Shown: positions 26,410 to 35,253 of the stretch, one piece after another
How positions within the stretch are numbered: the stretch's first letter is position 1
Layout of the letters: the number at the start of each line of letters is the position of its first letter
Source: Ferrimonas sp048263965
GTDB lineage: Bacteria > Pseudomonadota > Gammaproteobacteria > Enterobacterales > Shewanellaceae
Direction: 5' to 3'
Length of the DNA: 64,000 nt
Assembly (NCBI RefSeq): GCF_048263965.1
Contig: NZ_JBLXDO010000004.1
Location: 62,001-126,000, forward strand
Program-made: the position numbers and the translations under genes
Notes under the pieces: model-generated
Database searches by the model: none
What the model was told of the DNA's origin: nothing
What the model saw: only the letters and a program-made list of their open reading frames with translations

Positions 26410-27291
26410 ATGGACAAAATCGACGACATTCCCCAGATCACCTACGACAGCCCTGAGCTTCGTAAGACAGGCATCGACGTACTGGACCTTGAGGAGTTTC
26501 TTCAAGAACTCTGTAACCGGGGTGCCAACCCCTACCAACCTCACAGGGTCAGTCACTTCTGTCTTATTCTTGTGGAACAGGGAGAGGGGGAGCACTACAT
26601 CGACTTCCACTCCTACTCATACGAGCCCAAATGCGTCATATTTCTTAATAAATATCAAACGCATAAATTTGACCCAGAAAACAAAATCAAAGGCAAAGTG
26701 GTGCTGCAGACCCGGGAGTTCTTCGCCACCAGCGCCGCCAACATCCGCACCTCCTATTTTGTACCTGCACATCAAAGCCTGAGCGCCTTTCCGATACTGC
26801 ACCTGTCCGGCGAGCTGTACGAAAGCACTAGGGCTATGCTGAGCGAGATGACAAGAGCGATGAGAGAGGGGCCGGACAGCGGCGTCATAGTGCAACTGCT
26901 GCTGTCAGCCGTAATGCTCAAGCTGGCCAAGCAGAGGGAGGGCCACCTTGTTCACCTGAGTGAACAGCAGAAGGAGCGTTTCGGAGAGTTCCTGCGCCTG
27001 GTGGATACGCAATTCACCGAGATTCGCGAAGCGAGCCAGTATGCCCAGCTGATGCACATCAGTTATAAATCCCTGAATCAGTTGTGCAAAACCTGCTGTG
27101 GTCACACCGCCAAGCAGCTGATCGATTTTCGCATCATCTTGGAGATTAAGCGCAAGCTGACCATGGACGGACTCTCAGTTCAGGATGCGGCCTTCGAGAT
27201 GGGGTTTGAAGACATCACCCACTTCATCAAATACTTCAAACGCCACACAGGAAAAACCCCGGCGGCCTTTAAGCGAGAACTGGAGGGTTGA
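26410..27291 (+). CDS. AraC-family transcriptional regulator (module copy 2)
   Basis: A 293-residue paralog of the regulator at 23563, with the same length and domain order: a cupin-like sensor (PHRVSHFCLILVEQGEGEHY, NKYQTHKFD) and a C-terminal AraC-type DNA-binding domain (ASQYAQLMHISYKSLNQLCK, FEDITHFIKYFKRHTGKTPA). The sensor halves have diverged more than the DNA-binding halves, consistent with two regulators that read similar sites but different signals. It is converging with, and 3 bases from, the small membrane protein gene. Confidence 0.88.
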   Translation: MDKIDDIPQITYDSPELRKTGIDVLDLEEFLQELCNRGANPYQPHRVSHFCLILVEQGEGEHYIDFHSYSYEPKCVIFLNKYQTHKFDPENKIKGKVVLQTREFFATSAANIRTSYFVPAHQSLSAFPILHLSGELYESTRAMLSEMTRAMREGPDSGVIVQLLLSAVMLKLAKQREGHLVHLSEQQKERFGEFLRLVDTQFTEIREASQYAQLMHISYKSLNQLCKTCCGHTAKQLIDFRIILEIKRKLTMDGLSVQDAAFEMGFEDITHFIKYFKRHTGKTPAAFKRELEG

Positions 27292-27294
27292 GGC

Positions 27295-27537
27295 TCAGCT
27301 GGCCTCCTCCGCCTCATGGCGGTAGATCTTAATCAGATAGTAGGCGTCGATAACAACGATAAAGGCATTCACCAACATCACCGGATAGGCGGCAATCGCC
27401 CAGCCGTAAAGCACAAACAGGGCCGCCCCAAGCAGGTTCCACCATCTCAACTTCTTGATGTCCGCCATGGTCAGCGAAATCGCCACAACGATGGACGCCG
27501 CATAGCCGACCCAATCCCATATCCAGTGCAGTTCCAT
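27295..27537 (-). CDS. Small three-TM membrane protein (SemiSWEET/CBU_0592-like)
   Basis: An 80-residue protein with three hydrophobic segments (about 6-25, 31-50, 54-72). The core LYGWAIAAYPVMLVNAFIVV matches the protein at 45071 (GYGLAIEAYPVTLMNVICVV). The size and pattern recall half-SWEET or CBU_0592/YgjV-like proteins; no transport function is proven. The start at 27537 follows GGAGGGATAAGC; a longer upstream frame is without support. Confidence 0.68.
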   Translation of the reverse strand: MELHWIWDWVGYAASIVVAISLTMADIKKLRWWNLLGAALFVLYGWAIAAYPVMLVNAFIVVIDAYYLIKIYRHEAEEAS

Positions 27538-27753
27538 GCTTATCCCTCCGGTCACCCCTCCCATTGTAGTCCCGGGTACTGAGTAAGTCAGTCCAGCCAC
27601 AGCCAGAGTGATCGAACCTGGAGCCATCCCCTACCTGCCTGGTGTTTCAAACCCTTTAGTGATTATTAAATGCATGTTAACCAATGAGGTAGGGGTAACA
27701 AATGATGAATTTGATACACTGCCGCTTCCGATGGAATTCAGGGATACAGCCGG

Positions 27754-29727
27754 ATGGCGCAGACAGGAACCCCCAAACTGGGATCGAAGCACATGGCCAA
27801 ATGGATGTTTGCCGCGTTTCTCCTGATGACCGCCATGTTGGCCTCCATGAGCTGGCTCAGCGTCAAGACCGGCTTTATGGTTCAGGAGGACTCCCGGGAG
27901 ATGGTGGAACGTCACATCCCCGAGCTGGAAACCATCGGATTTCTGCAGCGGGCCCTGAGCAACAGGGTCAACCAGCTCTATCTCTACTACGCCACCACCG
28001 AACGGCAGGCCTATCTGTCAGGCAGCCGCCTCGAAGATGACAAGATAGACCACAACATCGACCACCTGATAAAGCTTGGCATAAGCGATCAGGACGCACT
28101 GGCACTGCGCACCACCCTCACCAAGATGCAGCTGCATGCCGACCGCTTTGACCGCGAAATGACCCGGCCCGACAGTGACTGGGACAGACTCAGGGAGCAC
28201 CTCTCCGACGCTCAATCCGCCGCCATTGACGCCCAGGGCCAACTGGATCTGTGGCAGGCCAGCATCCGCATGATCACCATGCAGGACAGCGAATCCGCCC
28301 TCACCGAAGTGGACCGACTGGCTCAACTGCTCTCTGGCTTCACCATCGCCATCGTGGTGGTCTCCCTCTTTGTTCTTGTTGCCCTCTACTCACGACTGAA
28401 GGACAGGGACCAGCTGTTCCGCTTTGCCTTCTACGACAGCCTGACCGGCCTGCCCAATCGCCGCTCCCTGGAGGACGCCCTGCAACAGACCCAGCAGGAG
28501 GGGGAGAGCGGCGCCCTGGTGTTGCTCAAACTGGAGCGCTACCCGCTGATCACCGGCACCTATGGCCACGCCTTCGGCGGCGAAGTGATTCAGCACATAG
28601 GCAAGTGGATCCAGGAGAAGCTGCGCGTCAGCCCCTGTGACGCCATCCTCTACCGCTACAGCGACGACACCTGGGCGGTGCAGCTGACCTGCAGCAACGA
28701 GCCCGAGCACCTCAAGCAACTGGCCTGCTCCCTGGCGACCATGTCAAATGACCCCTTCTGCATCGGTGACCGCCTGCTGAATCTCAGCGTCAAGATCGGC
28801 ATCACCCGCTACCCTCAGGATGGCTCAGACAGCGACAGGCTGATGCGCAACGCCGACGCTGCCATCCACGCCCTGGTGGCGCCTGGACGCATCTACCGTT
28901 TCTATGATGCCGAACTGACCGCCAGGACCCAGCGCTGGCTGGCGACCGAAAGTGCTTTGCGCAACGCGCTCAGTGACGATGAGTTTGAGCTTTTCTACCA
29001 GGCCAAAGTAACCGCCAACGGTGCCCAGGTTGCCGGAGCAGAGGCGCTGATACGCTGGCGTCGCAACGGTGAACTGGTCAGCCCGGGGGAGTTTATCCCC
29101 GTGGCCGAGCAGTCTGGACTCATCATGCCCCTGGGCAACTGGGTGCTGAATGAGGCTTGCCGGCAGCTGGCGCAGTGGCAGGCCAGGGGCATCACCGGCT
29201 GTCCGGTGGCGGTCAATGTGTCGGCCCAACAGTTCCAGGACAGTAGTTTCCCACAACTGGTGGCCGATACCGTGGCACACCATTGCATCCACCCCGGATT
29301 ACTGGAGCTGGAGATCACCGAAGAGGTAGCCGCCAGCGATCCCCAGAGGGTGGTCGATACCATGAAGGAGCTCAAAGCCAGCGGTGTCACCATCGCCATG
29401 GATGACTTCGGTACCGGCTACTCCTCCCTCTCCTACCTGAAGCGGCTGCCCATCGACACCCTGAAGATCGACCGGGCCTTTGTCTCCAACCTGGACAAAG
29501 TTCAGGATAACGCCGCCATCGTGGATATGATTCTGGCACTGGCCCATCAGGGAGGACTCAAGGTGGTGGCCGAAGGGGTGGAGACCGAAGCGGAATACCG
29601 GGTGCTGCAAAGCAAGCGCTGTGACCTGGTTCAGGGCTTCCTCTTCTCCCGGCCTGAGCCTGCGGCTCAGTTCACTCTGAAGCTCTGTCAGTCAGCAGAA
29701 CCGGCTGGGTTGCAAGAAGCGCAATAA
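27754..29727 (+). CDS. c-di-GMP phosphodiesterase: degenerate GGDEF plus EAL domain
   Basis: A 657-residue protein: TM1 (about 17-36), a periplasmic helical domain of about 150 residues, TM2 (about 190-211), a GGDEF-family domain whose active-site motif is YSDDT instead of GGDEF, and a C-terminal EAL domain with the catalytic set intact (AEALIRW, ELEITEE, MDDFGTGYSS, LKIDRAFV, AEGVETEAEY). It should hydrolyse c-di-GMP and not make it. The start at 27754 is supported by AGGGA; an in-frame ATG at 27793 is an alternative. Single gene; no terminator was seen downstream. Confidence 0.9.
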   Translation: MAQTGTPKLGSKHMAKWMFAAFLLMTAMLASMSWLSVKTGFMVQEDSREMVERHIPELETIGFLQRALSNRVNQLYLYYATTERQAYLSGSRLEDDKIDHNIDHLIKLGISDQDALALRTTLTKMQLHADRFDREMTRPDSDWDRLREHLSDAQSAAIDAQGQLDLWQASIRMITMQDSESALTEVDRLAQLLSGFTIAIVVVSLFVLVALYSRLKDRDQLFRFAFYDSLTGLPNRRSLEDALQQTQQEGESGALVLLKLERYPLITGTYGHAFGGEVIQHIGKWIQEKLRVSPCDAILYRYSDDTWAVQLTCSNEPEHLKQLACSLATMSNDPFCIGDRLLNLSVKIGITRYPQDGSDSDRLMRNADAAIHALVAPGRIYRFYDAELTARTQRWLATESALRNALSDDEFELFYQAKVTANGAQVAGAEALIRWRRNGELVSPGEFIPVAEQSGLIMPLGNWVLNEACRQLAQWQARGITGCPVAVNVSAQQFQDSSFPQLVADTVAHHCIHPGLLELEITEEVAASDPQRVVDTMKELKASGVTIAMDDFGTGYSSLSYLKRLPIDTLKIDRAFVSNLDKVQDNAAIVDMILALAHQGGLKVVAEGVETEAEYRVLQSKRCDLVQGFLFSRPEPAAQFTLKLCQSAEPAGLQEAQ

Positions 29728-29844
29728 ATACAAAGAAGTAGCTTCACCCTTTATTCCGAATGAAATATGGGCCTGACATTCTGGGCTCAGACATATTGAA
29801 AATGCATCTTAAAATAGCGTCGAATATGACTAGCCACTGCAACT

Positions 29845-29861
29845 GATATATTGAATATATC
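29845..29861. promoter_or_regulatory. AT-rich palindrome upstream of LysR-like pair
   Basis: GATATAT and ATATATC are exact arms around TGA. It lies in the 309-base non-coding region 29728-30036, which is strongly AT-rich relative to its surroundings and contains no other recognisable gene. It is a plausible operator for the regulator gene that follows. Confidence 0.4.
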
Positions 29862-29967
29862 CCTCAATTTCATCAATTTCACTTATTGCAAGAATCAAAA
29901 AATCAGTCACTTATGGTCAGTTTTGGCCTGTTTAACAATAAAGAAAGTACAGAATTCGATGCAGTTC

Positions 29968-29983
29968 TGTGATTTGCATCAGG
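29968..29983. promoter_or_regulatory. CRP-like site upstream of LysR-like pair
   Basis: TGTGA-N6-TCAGG matches the CRP consensus TGTGA-N6-TCACA at 8 of 10 positions and lies 54 bases before the start at 30037. CRP controls anaerobic respiration in Shewanella-type bacteria, so this would make sense, but a single match can arise by chance. Confidence 0.35.
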
Positions 29984-30036
29984 AAACCAATATCTGCAAT
30001 ACCGTATAGTTGCACAAAACCGATATGGGCCCGGTG

Positions 30037-31005
30037 ATGGACAGACTTAAAGACATCAATATTTTCTCATTCCAGGTGTTTGTGCTCGTCTACGAGTCAC
30101 TGAACTCTCTGAGTGTTGCCCAAACCCTGAATGTGCCCGCCTCCAAGATCAGTCGCTGTCTCAACAGCCTGCGCCATGCCCTGGACGACCCTCTGTTTTA
30201 CCGTAAGCAGTACGGATTTGAGCCCAGTGAGATGGCCACCCGCATCTACCCTGAGATGAAGAAGATCCTGGAACTGGCCGGGCAGGCGTGCACCGTAGAC
30301 ATGGACGATAACAACAGGCTGAAGCAGGAGCTGACCATCGCCTGTCCCACCGGCCTGTGCGTCAGGCTGTCCCGTAGCCTTCAGGAGCATGCCCAGAAGC
30401 ATGATCAGCACTTCACCTTTATCGTCAAACCCATCAATCACCATGTGGACAACGAGATCCAGCATGGCAACGTGGATGTGGCCATCTCCTTCGAATCCAG
30501 CAACTCTGAAGGGGTAAAGAGTGAATTTGTCACCAAGGGGACCGGCCTCTATCTGGCGGGCGGTCACGACCACCCCATTTGGCAGCGCTCGCCCCAGCCA
30601 CAGTTGGCAGAGATCATCGACTACCCCTTCATTGTGGCCGATTGCCCGGCCTTCAATGATCGCATCGATCCTCTGGAGGTGTATGCCAATGACATCGATC
30701 GCAGCCTGGAGGTTGAGGTCAAGGTCAGCGGGCTGACGGAACTGACGGATCAGCTGGACAACTCATCCAGCCTCACCTTTGTGGGCCAGAAGTACGCCGC
30801 CGAGTTCCTGAGTCGCATGTCCGATCTCAAGGTCCGTCGCCTGCCCCAGGATCAGTTTGATCTGCTGCATCAACGCATGGGGGTTCCCAGCTACTTCCTG
30901 CTGAGTCCTCCCCGTGGACGGAACCTGCCGGAGTGGCTACTGCCTGCCATCAGTGAGTTTGTGGTCAACACAGTGGTCCTGCCTGAAGCCGGCGAAGAGG
31001 AGTAA
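30037..31005 (+). CDS. LysR-like transcriptional regulator (subfamily A)
   Basis: A 322-residue protein with an N-terminal winged helix (about 6-70: IFSFQVFVLVYESLNSLSVA, ASKISRCLNSLRHALDDPLF, YRKQYGFEPSE) and a type-2 periplasmic-binding-like effector domain. It is closely similar over its length to the protein at 39291 (both share NDRIDPLEVYA and the PSYFLLS/PNYFLLS motif), so the two form one subfamily. Start is taken at 30037 by alignment with that paralog; an in-frame ATG at 30025 is possible. It lies 4 bases before the next regulator gene and is likely cotranscribed with it. Confidence 0.82.
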   Translation: MDRLKDINIFSFQVFVLVYESLNSLSVAQTLNVPASKISRCLNSLRHALDDPLFYRKQYGFEPSEMATRIYPEMKKILELAGQACTVDMDDNNRLKQELTIACPTGLCVRLSRSLQEHAQKHDQHFTFIVKPINHHVDNEIQHGNVDVAISFESSNSEGVKSEFVTKGTGLYLAGGHDHPIWQRSPQPQLAEIIDYPFIVADCPAFNDRIDPLEVYANDIDRSLEVEVKVSGLTELTDQLDNSSSLTFVGQKYAAEFLSRMSDLKVRRLPQDQFDLLHQRMGVPSYFLLSPPRGRNLPEWLLPAISEFVVNTVVLPEAGEEE

Positions 31006-31009
31006 CGGA

Positions 31010-31978
31010 GTGCCAAGTACCAATATCGATAAGCTGAGAGACATCAACCTCTTTGTCATCCGGGTATTCTGTCTGGTGTTCCAGCACGGCAACTCCATCG
31101 CCGTCGCCAGCATCCTGGACGTTCCGCCCTCAAAGATCAGCCGAAGCCTGAACGCCCTGAGGCAATCCTTCTCGGATCCGCTGTTTATCCGCCGTCAGCA
31201 TGGGTTCGAGCCCACCCCTCTATCCTGTCGACTCTACCCCATCCTCAGCCGGCTGCTGGGAGAGTCCGAATCGGTCGCGGCCATCAGCCACTTTCAGGAG
31301 ATGGATCAGCACAAGAACCTGCATATCGCCACCCCCCCTCAGCTGGCGATCAACCTGATTCAGAAGGTTCGGCGAGCATCAGACACCCATGACGACCCCC
31401 ACAGTGTCCACCTGCGGATGTTCAACGACTCCAGCCTGGACGACCTGGCGGCCAACCGAACGGATGCGGTACTCAGCTTTACACCAGCGGAGCGGGATGG
31501 GGTCATCTCCAAAGCGATCGCCTCCCCAAAGAAGGTGTTTCTGGTGGCCAGGGAGTCCCACCCGGTCTGGAATAACCCGGTTCTGGAAGAGATCGCCCGC
31601 TACCCACAAATTCTCTATGGCAACAGCTGTTACCCCAACAGCCAGTCGCCGATGAAGTTCTACTGCCGCCGCAAGGGCGTCCCCTTCAAACTGGACTCCA
31701 TCGCCTCAGACATGGGGGCCGTTGCCCACTCTCTGCAGGAATCCGACGCCCTGTCGGTGCTGGAGTTTGACTCCTGCGCCAACTTCTTCAGAGAGTTTAA
31801 GGGCCTGAAGGCAACTCAGCTCAGCGCCGAGCAGTATGAAGAGCTGGTGAGCTACAAGACCCCGAAAACCATCTACCTGTGGCTCAGGCATGACAGCGAC
31901 GGCAGGGTCACTACCCCCTTCTGGCTGCAGCAGATCCTGGAGCAGCATATTCGCCAGGCTTTGGGGCAGGCCATTTGA
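31010..31978 (+). CDS. LysR-like transcriptional regulator (subfamily B)
   Basis: A 322-residue protein starting with GTG behind a GGAG site (31010). Its winged helix (DINLFVIRVFCLVFQHGNSI, SKISRSLNALRQSFSDPLFI, RRQHGFEPTP) and its effector part (SHPVWNNPVLEEIARYP, NSQSPMKFYCRRKG, FREFKGLKATQLS, TIYLWLRHDSDGRVTTPFWL) resemble the double-HTH regulator at 6837 more than its own neighbour. It and the divergent classical LysR gene end back to back with no spacer (31978/31979). Targets are unknown; other members of this family flank decaheme genes. Confidence 0.82.
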   Translation: MPSTNIDKLRDINLFVIRVFCLVFQHGNSIAVASILDVPPSKISRSLNALRQSFSDPLFIRRQHGFEPTPLSCRLYPILSRLLGESESVAAISHFQEMDQHKNLHIATPPQLAINLIQKVRRASDTHDDPHSVHLRMFNDSSLDDLAANRTDAVLSFTPAERDGVISKAIASPKKVFLVARESHPVWNNPVLEEIARYPQILYGNSCYPNSQSPMKFYCRRKGVPFKLDSIASDMGAVAHSLQESDALSVLEFDSCANFFREFKGLKATQLSAEQYEELVSYKTPKTIYLWLRHDSDGRVTTPFWLQQILEQHIRQALGQAI

Positions 31979-32896
31979 TCAGATTGGGGCGCCGTCAGGG
32001 CGCCCCATCCTGCTCTGGGCATCCTCCAGCAACAGCTGGTACAGAGCCCTGGCAGCCACTCCTGTCTGCTCCCCTTTGGGAAGAGTGAGGTGCAGAGGAA
32101 CCTGATAAGCCCCCCCTCCATCCAGAGCCAGCCTCACCACCTGCGAACTGTCCACTTCCGCCAGGCGATGTTCCGGCATCCGACAAAAACCGATGCCCGC
32201 TCGCACCGCATCCCAGGCATGGTCGAAATTATCCACCGTAATTCTAAGCTCAGAGCGCAGCCAGCCCACATCCCGCTCACCTTCGGTTTTTGACGCCCCC
32301 AGATCCCTCACCACCACCTGAGTGTGGGCGATAAGATCCGAGATGGTCACCGACTCCAGTCTGCTCAGAGGATGGTTGGGCGCCACGACGGGCACCATGG
32401 TCACCACCCCAAAGGGATCGGTGAGATGATTGCCCACCGGCAGGTTGATGATGGCCAAATCCCCCTCTCCTTCGGTCACCGCCCGCTCGGTAGCGGAAAG
32501 TGATGTTTCACGAATTTGTACAGATGTTCCGCGATACTGCCGGGAAAAGCGGGCCAGGGGGCCCATCAACCACTGTCGACAACATAGGTGATCCACCGTT
32601 AGGGTGATCTCTGACTCCACCCCCTGAGCCATCTGGTTGCTTACCATCTCCAGGGTTCTGGCCTGCGCCACCATGGGGATCGCCCTGCGCAGCAGCGCCC
32701 TGGCTTCATCGGTCAGCACAGAGCGTCTCTGCTCGATGCGGATCAACTCCATCCCCAACTGCTGTTCCAGCTTACGCAGGGCGTAGATCAGGGTTGTGTG
32801 GCTCTTGTTCAAAGATTGAGCCGCCCCCTGTATGCTGCCTGCCCGATCCACCTCTATCAGGGTCAACCACTGCTCCAGAGTTGTCTTCAGCTTCAT
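31979..32896 (-). CDS. LysR-family transcriptional regulator
   Basis: A 305-residue classical LysR protein: helix-turn-helix (about 16-60: GSIQGAAQSLNKSHTTLIYA, LRKLEQQLGMELI) and effector domain (about 90-295; ITLTVDHLCCRQWLMGPLAR, GEGDLAIINLPVG). It is divergent from ydhR with a 93-base gap, so it may control ydhR and the M14 peptidase gene. It is not a member of the DPLF-x-R-Q family found elsewhere in the window. Confidence 0.88.
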   Translation of the reverse strand: MKLKTTLEQWLTLIEVDRAGSIQGAAQSLNKSHTTLIYALRKLEQQLGMELIRIEQRRSVLTDEARALLRRAIPMVAQARTLEMVSNQMAQGVESEITLTVDHLCCRQWLMGPLARFSRQYRGTSVQIRETSLSATERAVTEGEGDLAIINLPVGNHLTDPFGVVTMVPVVAPNHPLSRLESVTISDLIAHTQVVVRDLGASKTEGERDVGWLRSELRITVDNFDHAWDAVRAGIGFCRMPEHRLAEVDSSQVVRLALDGGGAYQVPLHLTLPKGEQTGVAARALYQLLLEDAQSRMGRPDGAPI

Positions 32897-32989
32897 GGTC
32901 TATTTCTTCTACATTTGGGCTTTATATTTTGCACTTTATCATGATTTTTTAGACCAATAATATGGAATCTCACCAAGAGGAGACCCCTT

Positions 32990-33292
32990 ATGAAAACCAT
33001 GTTGCAAGTCGACTTCCCCTATCAGGGCCCGATGGGACAGGCTATGAGTGACCAGATGAAAGAGCTGGCGGAGTCGATCAACCAGGAGCCGGGAATGGTT
33101 TGGAAAATCTGGACCGAGAATCCACAGAGCGGCGAAGCCGGCGGCATCTACCTGTTTGAGGATGAAGCCAGTGCCAAAGCCTATCTGGAGATGCACAGCG
33201 CCAGATTGGCGCAGTGGGGCATCGGCCCGGTCAATGGCAAACTGTTTTGTGTGAACACTCCCCTGTCGGCCATCAATGGGGCCCCGCTGTAA
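32990..33292 (+). CDS. ydhR: YdhR-family putative monooxygenase
   Basis: A 100-residue protein matching E. coli YdhR over its whole length (LLQ/LQVDFPYQGPMGQAM, ELAESINQEPGMVWKIWTEN, EAGGIYLFEDEASAKAYLEM). YdhR has an ABM/dimeric ferredoxin-like fold seen in small monooxygenases; its physiological substrate is unclear. Start at 32990 behind GAGGAG. It is 71 bases upstream of the M14 peptidase gene in the same direction. Confidence 0.9.
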   Translation: MKTMLQVDFPYQGPMGQAMSDQMKELAESINQEPGMVWKIWTENPQSGEAGGIYLFEDEASAKAYLEMHSARLAQWGIGPVNGKLFCVNTPLSAINGAPL

Positions 33293-33363
33293 AGGTGGAC
33301 TACCCCGGTTGCCTCTCTGTCTCTATACTGGTGCCTTCAAAGGAACCCGAGACAGGGAGCAAC

Positions 33364-34281
33364 ATGAGTCTTACCCCTTTCTACCCAGTTGGCACACCAG
33401 GCCAGCCCTGGACCCAAGCCCATAAAGAGCAGTGGCTGGCGCGCATCGGCCGCAAGCGCAGCTATCAGGAGGAAGTGGTCAGCAAGATCACTGAGCTGAA
33501 GGAGAAATTCGAGCTGGTGCCATATGGCGCCCTGAGCTATGACCCGCAGCGCTATCCCCTGCTCGCCCTGAAAACCCAACACTGGGATGACAGCAAGCCT
33601 GTGGTGCTGGTCACCGGTGGCGTCCACGGCTACGAAACCTCAGGCGTTCACGGCGCCCTCGCCTTTGCAGAGACTCAAGCCGCCAGCTTCGAACAACACT
33701 TCAATTTTCTGATTGCCCCCTGCATCAGCCCCTGGGGCTACGAGGTGATCAACCGCTGGAACCCACAGGCAGTGGACCCCAACCGCTCCTTCTACCCGGG
33801 CAGCCCCTCAGAGGAAGCTGCCGCCCTGATGGCGCTGGTCGGCTCCGTCGGCACCCCATTGGCACACTTCGACCTTCATGAAACCACCGACAGCGATGAG
33901 GAGGAGTTCCGCCCCGCCCTCGCCGCCCGCGACGGCAAACCCTTTGAACCCGGTGTCATCCCGGACGGTTTCTACCTGGTGGGGGACAGCGACCAGCCTC
34001 AGCCTGAGTTTCAGAAGGCGATGATCGAGGCGGTACGTCAGGTGACCCATATTGCGCCCCCAGACGATCAGGGCAATATCATCGGCGCGCCACTGGAGCA
34101 GGAGGGCGTAATCAACTACCCCACCAAGAAACTGGGACTGTGTGCCGGCCTCAGCCAGGCCCGCTATGTCACCACCACCGAAGTCTATCCGGACAGCCCG
34201 TCAGCCACCCCTGTGGAGTGCAATGAGGCTCAGGTGGCCGCCATCTGCGGCGGGCTGACCTTTATCCTGACCCAGGGTTAA
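33364..34281 (+). CDS. M14-family zinc carboxypeptidase-like protein
   Basis: A 305-residue protein with zinc ligands of the M14 family: HxxE in TGGVHGYETSGVHGA and a distal His in AHFDLHETTD. NRWNPQAVDPNRSFYP supplies the Arg/Asn substrate-binding set. No signal peptide, so cytoplasmic. M14 members remove C-terminal residues or deacylate aspartyl-like compounds; the substrate here is not clear. Start at 33364 follows GGGAG; an upstream in-frame start overlaps the ydhR end and is less likely. Confidence 0.83.
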   Translation: MSLTPFYPVGTPGQPWTQAHKEQWLARIGRKRSYQEEVVSKITELKEKFELVPYGALSYDPQRYPLLALKTQHWDDSKPVVLVTGGVHGYETSGVHGALAFAETQAASFEQHFNFLIAPCISPWGYEVINRWNPQAVDPNRSFYPGSPSEEAAALMALVGSVGTPLAHFDLHETTDSDEEEFRPALAARDGKPFEPGVIPDGFYLVGDSDQPQPEFQKAMIEAVRQVTHIAPPDDQGNIIGAPLEQEGVINYPTKKLGLCAGLSQARYVTTTEVYPDSPSATPVECNEAQVAAICGGLTFILTQG

Positions 34282-34288
34282 AACCAGA

Positions 34289-34314
34289 AGAGGAGGCTCA
34301 GGCCTCCTCTTTTC
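34289..34314. terminator. Bidirectional terminator between M14 peptidase and DUF535 genes
   Basis: AGAGGAGGC and GCCTCCTCT arms with a 4-base loop and TTTCTT on the plus side. The two convergent genes end within 10 bases on each side. Confidence 0.85.
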
Positions 34315-34317
34315 TTA

Positions 34318-35253
34318 TCAATGCACCATCAGTGCCTTCAGGTTGTGGCGAAACTCGGTTTCGAGCTCATCCAGCCATTGATAGCGTTTGGTGTAGAGCC
34401 GGCGCTTACTGCGTTTGAGCTCCGCCACCTCCTTACGAGGCAGGGTAAGAGGCAGAGCATAAAGATAGGGATCCGCTGGCTCGGCGCCATGTTCCAGCCA
34501 GAGGGTGTCGTAATCGAAACTCACCTTGCCCCGCTTCTTGCGTCCCAGGTACCTCAGACTCTGATAGATATGACCGCGGTTGGATACCCCGTAGACATTG
34601 GCTAGCTGAAACTCCCGAGCCAGCATCAGCAGCAACTCGACGATCAGCGCTTTAGGACGAAGGCCATGCATCGCCTTGGTCAGGGAGCGAATCACCTTCT
34701 CCCTGCCCTCCACCTTGCTGGATGGCCCCTGGACAGCACCGACATATAAACTGCCGTTCTCCTTGGATGACAGGCTGAATGTCGAGGAGAACACCCCAAC
34801 ATCGTTGGCATCCCTTAAGGCAATACCCAAACTGCCCTCTTTATTATGCCCCTGCTCAATATACAGGTGATAAATATTCCCATCCTCATCATTGATCTGA
34901 AGGAGTTTTACTTTCTTATAGGTATAAACCTGCTCAATGGTATTTGGGAACAGTTGAGAAAGAAGCTGAAAATGGCTGGCCACTTCCTCCATTCGCCTCT
35001 TTCTGTTCCAACTTCGGCACACATAAGGTTTAAAAGGCTTTTGGATCACCTTTGGGTTAAGACGGATCACCGGGTTCAGGGCTTCACACTTCAGTATCGA
35101 AGAAAGCTGCCGTATCCCCTTGGAGTGCATCACGCCCCAAGTCATGAATGAGGTAGTCCGAAACAGGCGGCGCAGAGCGCCCTGATCACGATGAATATCA
35201 TTGGCCAGAGAATAGAGTTCCCTGACAAAATTCACTTTGCCATTCGATTGCAT
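34318..35253 (-). CDS. VirK/YbjX-family (DUF535) protein
   Basis: A 311-residue protein with the DUF535 layout. The N-terminal helical part carries KPFKPYVCRSW. The core holds LLQINDEDGNIYHLYIEQGH and the FSLSSKENGSLYVGAVQGP block. LANVYGVSNRGHIYQSLRYL lies toward the C-terminus, followed by KRSKRRLYTKRYQWLDEL. Family members include VirK of Shigella and E. coli YbjX, linked to envelope stress and virulence but biochemically undefined. It has no signal peptide. The upstream 263 bases are AT-rich without a visible gene. Confidence 0.82.
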   Translation of the reverse strand: MQSNGKVNFVRELYSLANDIHRDQGALRRLFRTTSFMTWGVMHSKGIRQLSSILKCEALNPVIRLNPKVIQKPFKPYVCRSWNRKRRMEEVASHFQLLSQLFPNTIEQVYTYKKVKLLQINDEDGNIYHLYIEQGHNKEGSLGIALRDANDVGVFSSTFSLSSKENGSLYVGAVQGPSSKVEGREKVIRSLTKAMHGLRPKALIVELLLMLAREFQLANVYGVSNRGHIYQSLRYLGRKKRGKVSFDYDTLWLEHGAEPADPYLYALPLTLPRKEVAELKRSKRRLYTKRYQWLDELETEFRHNLKALMVH

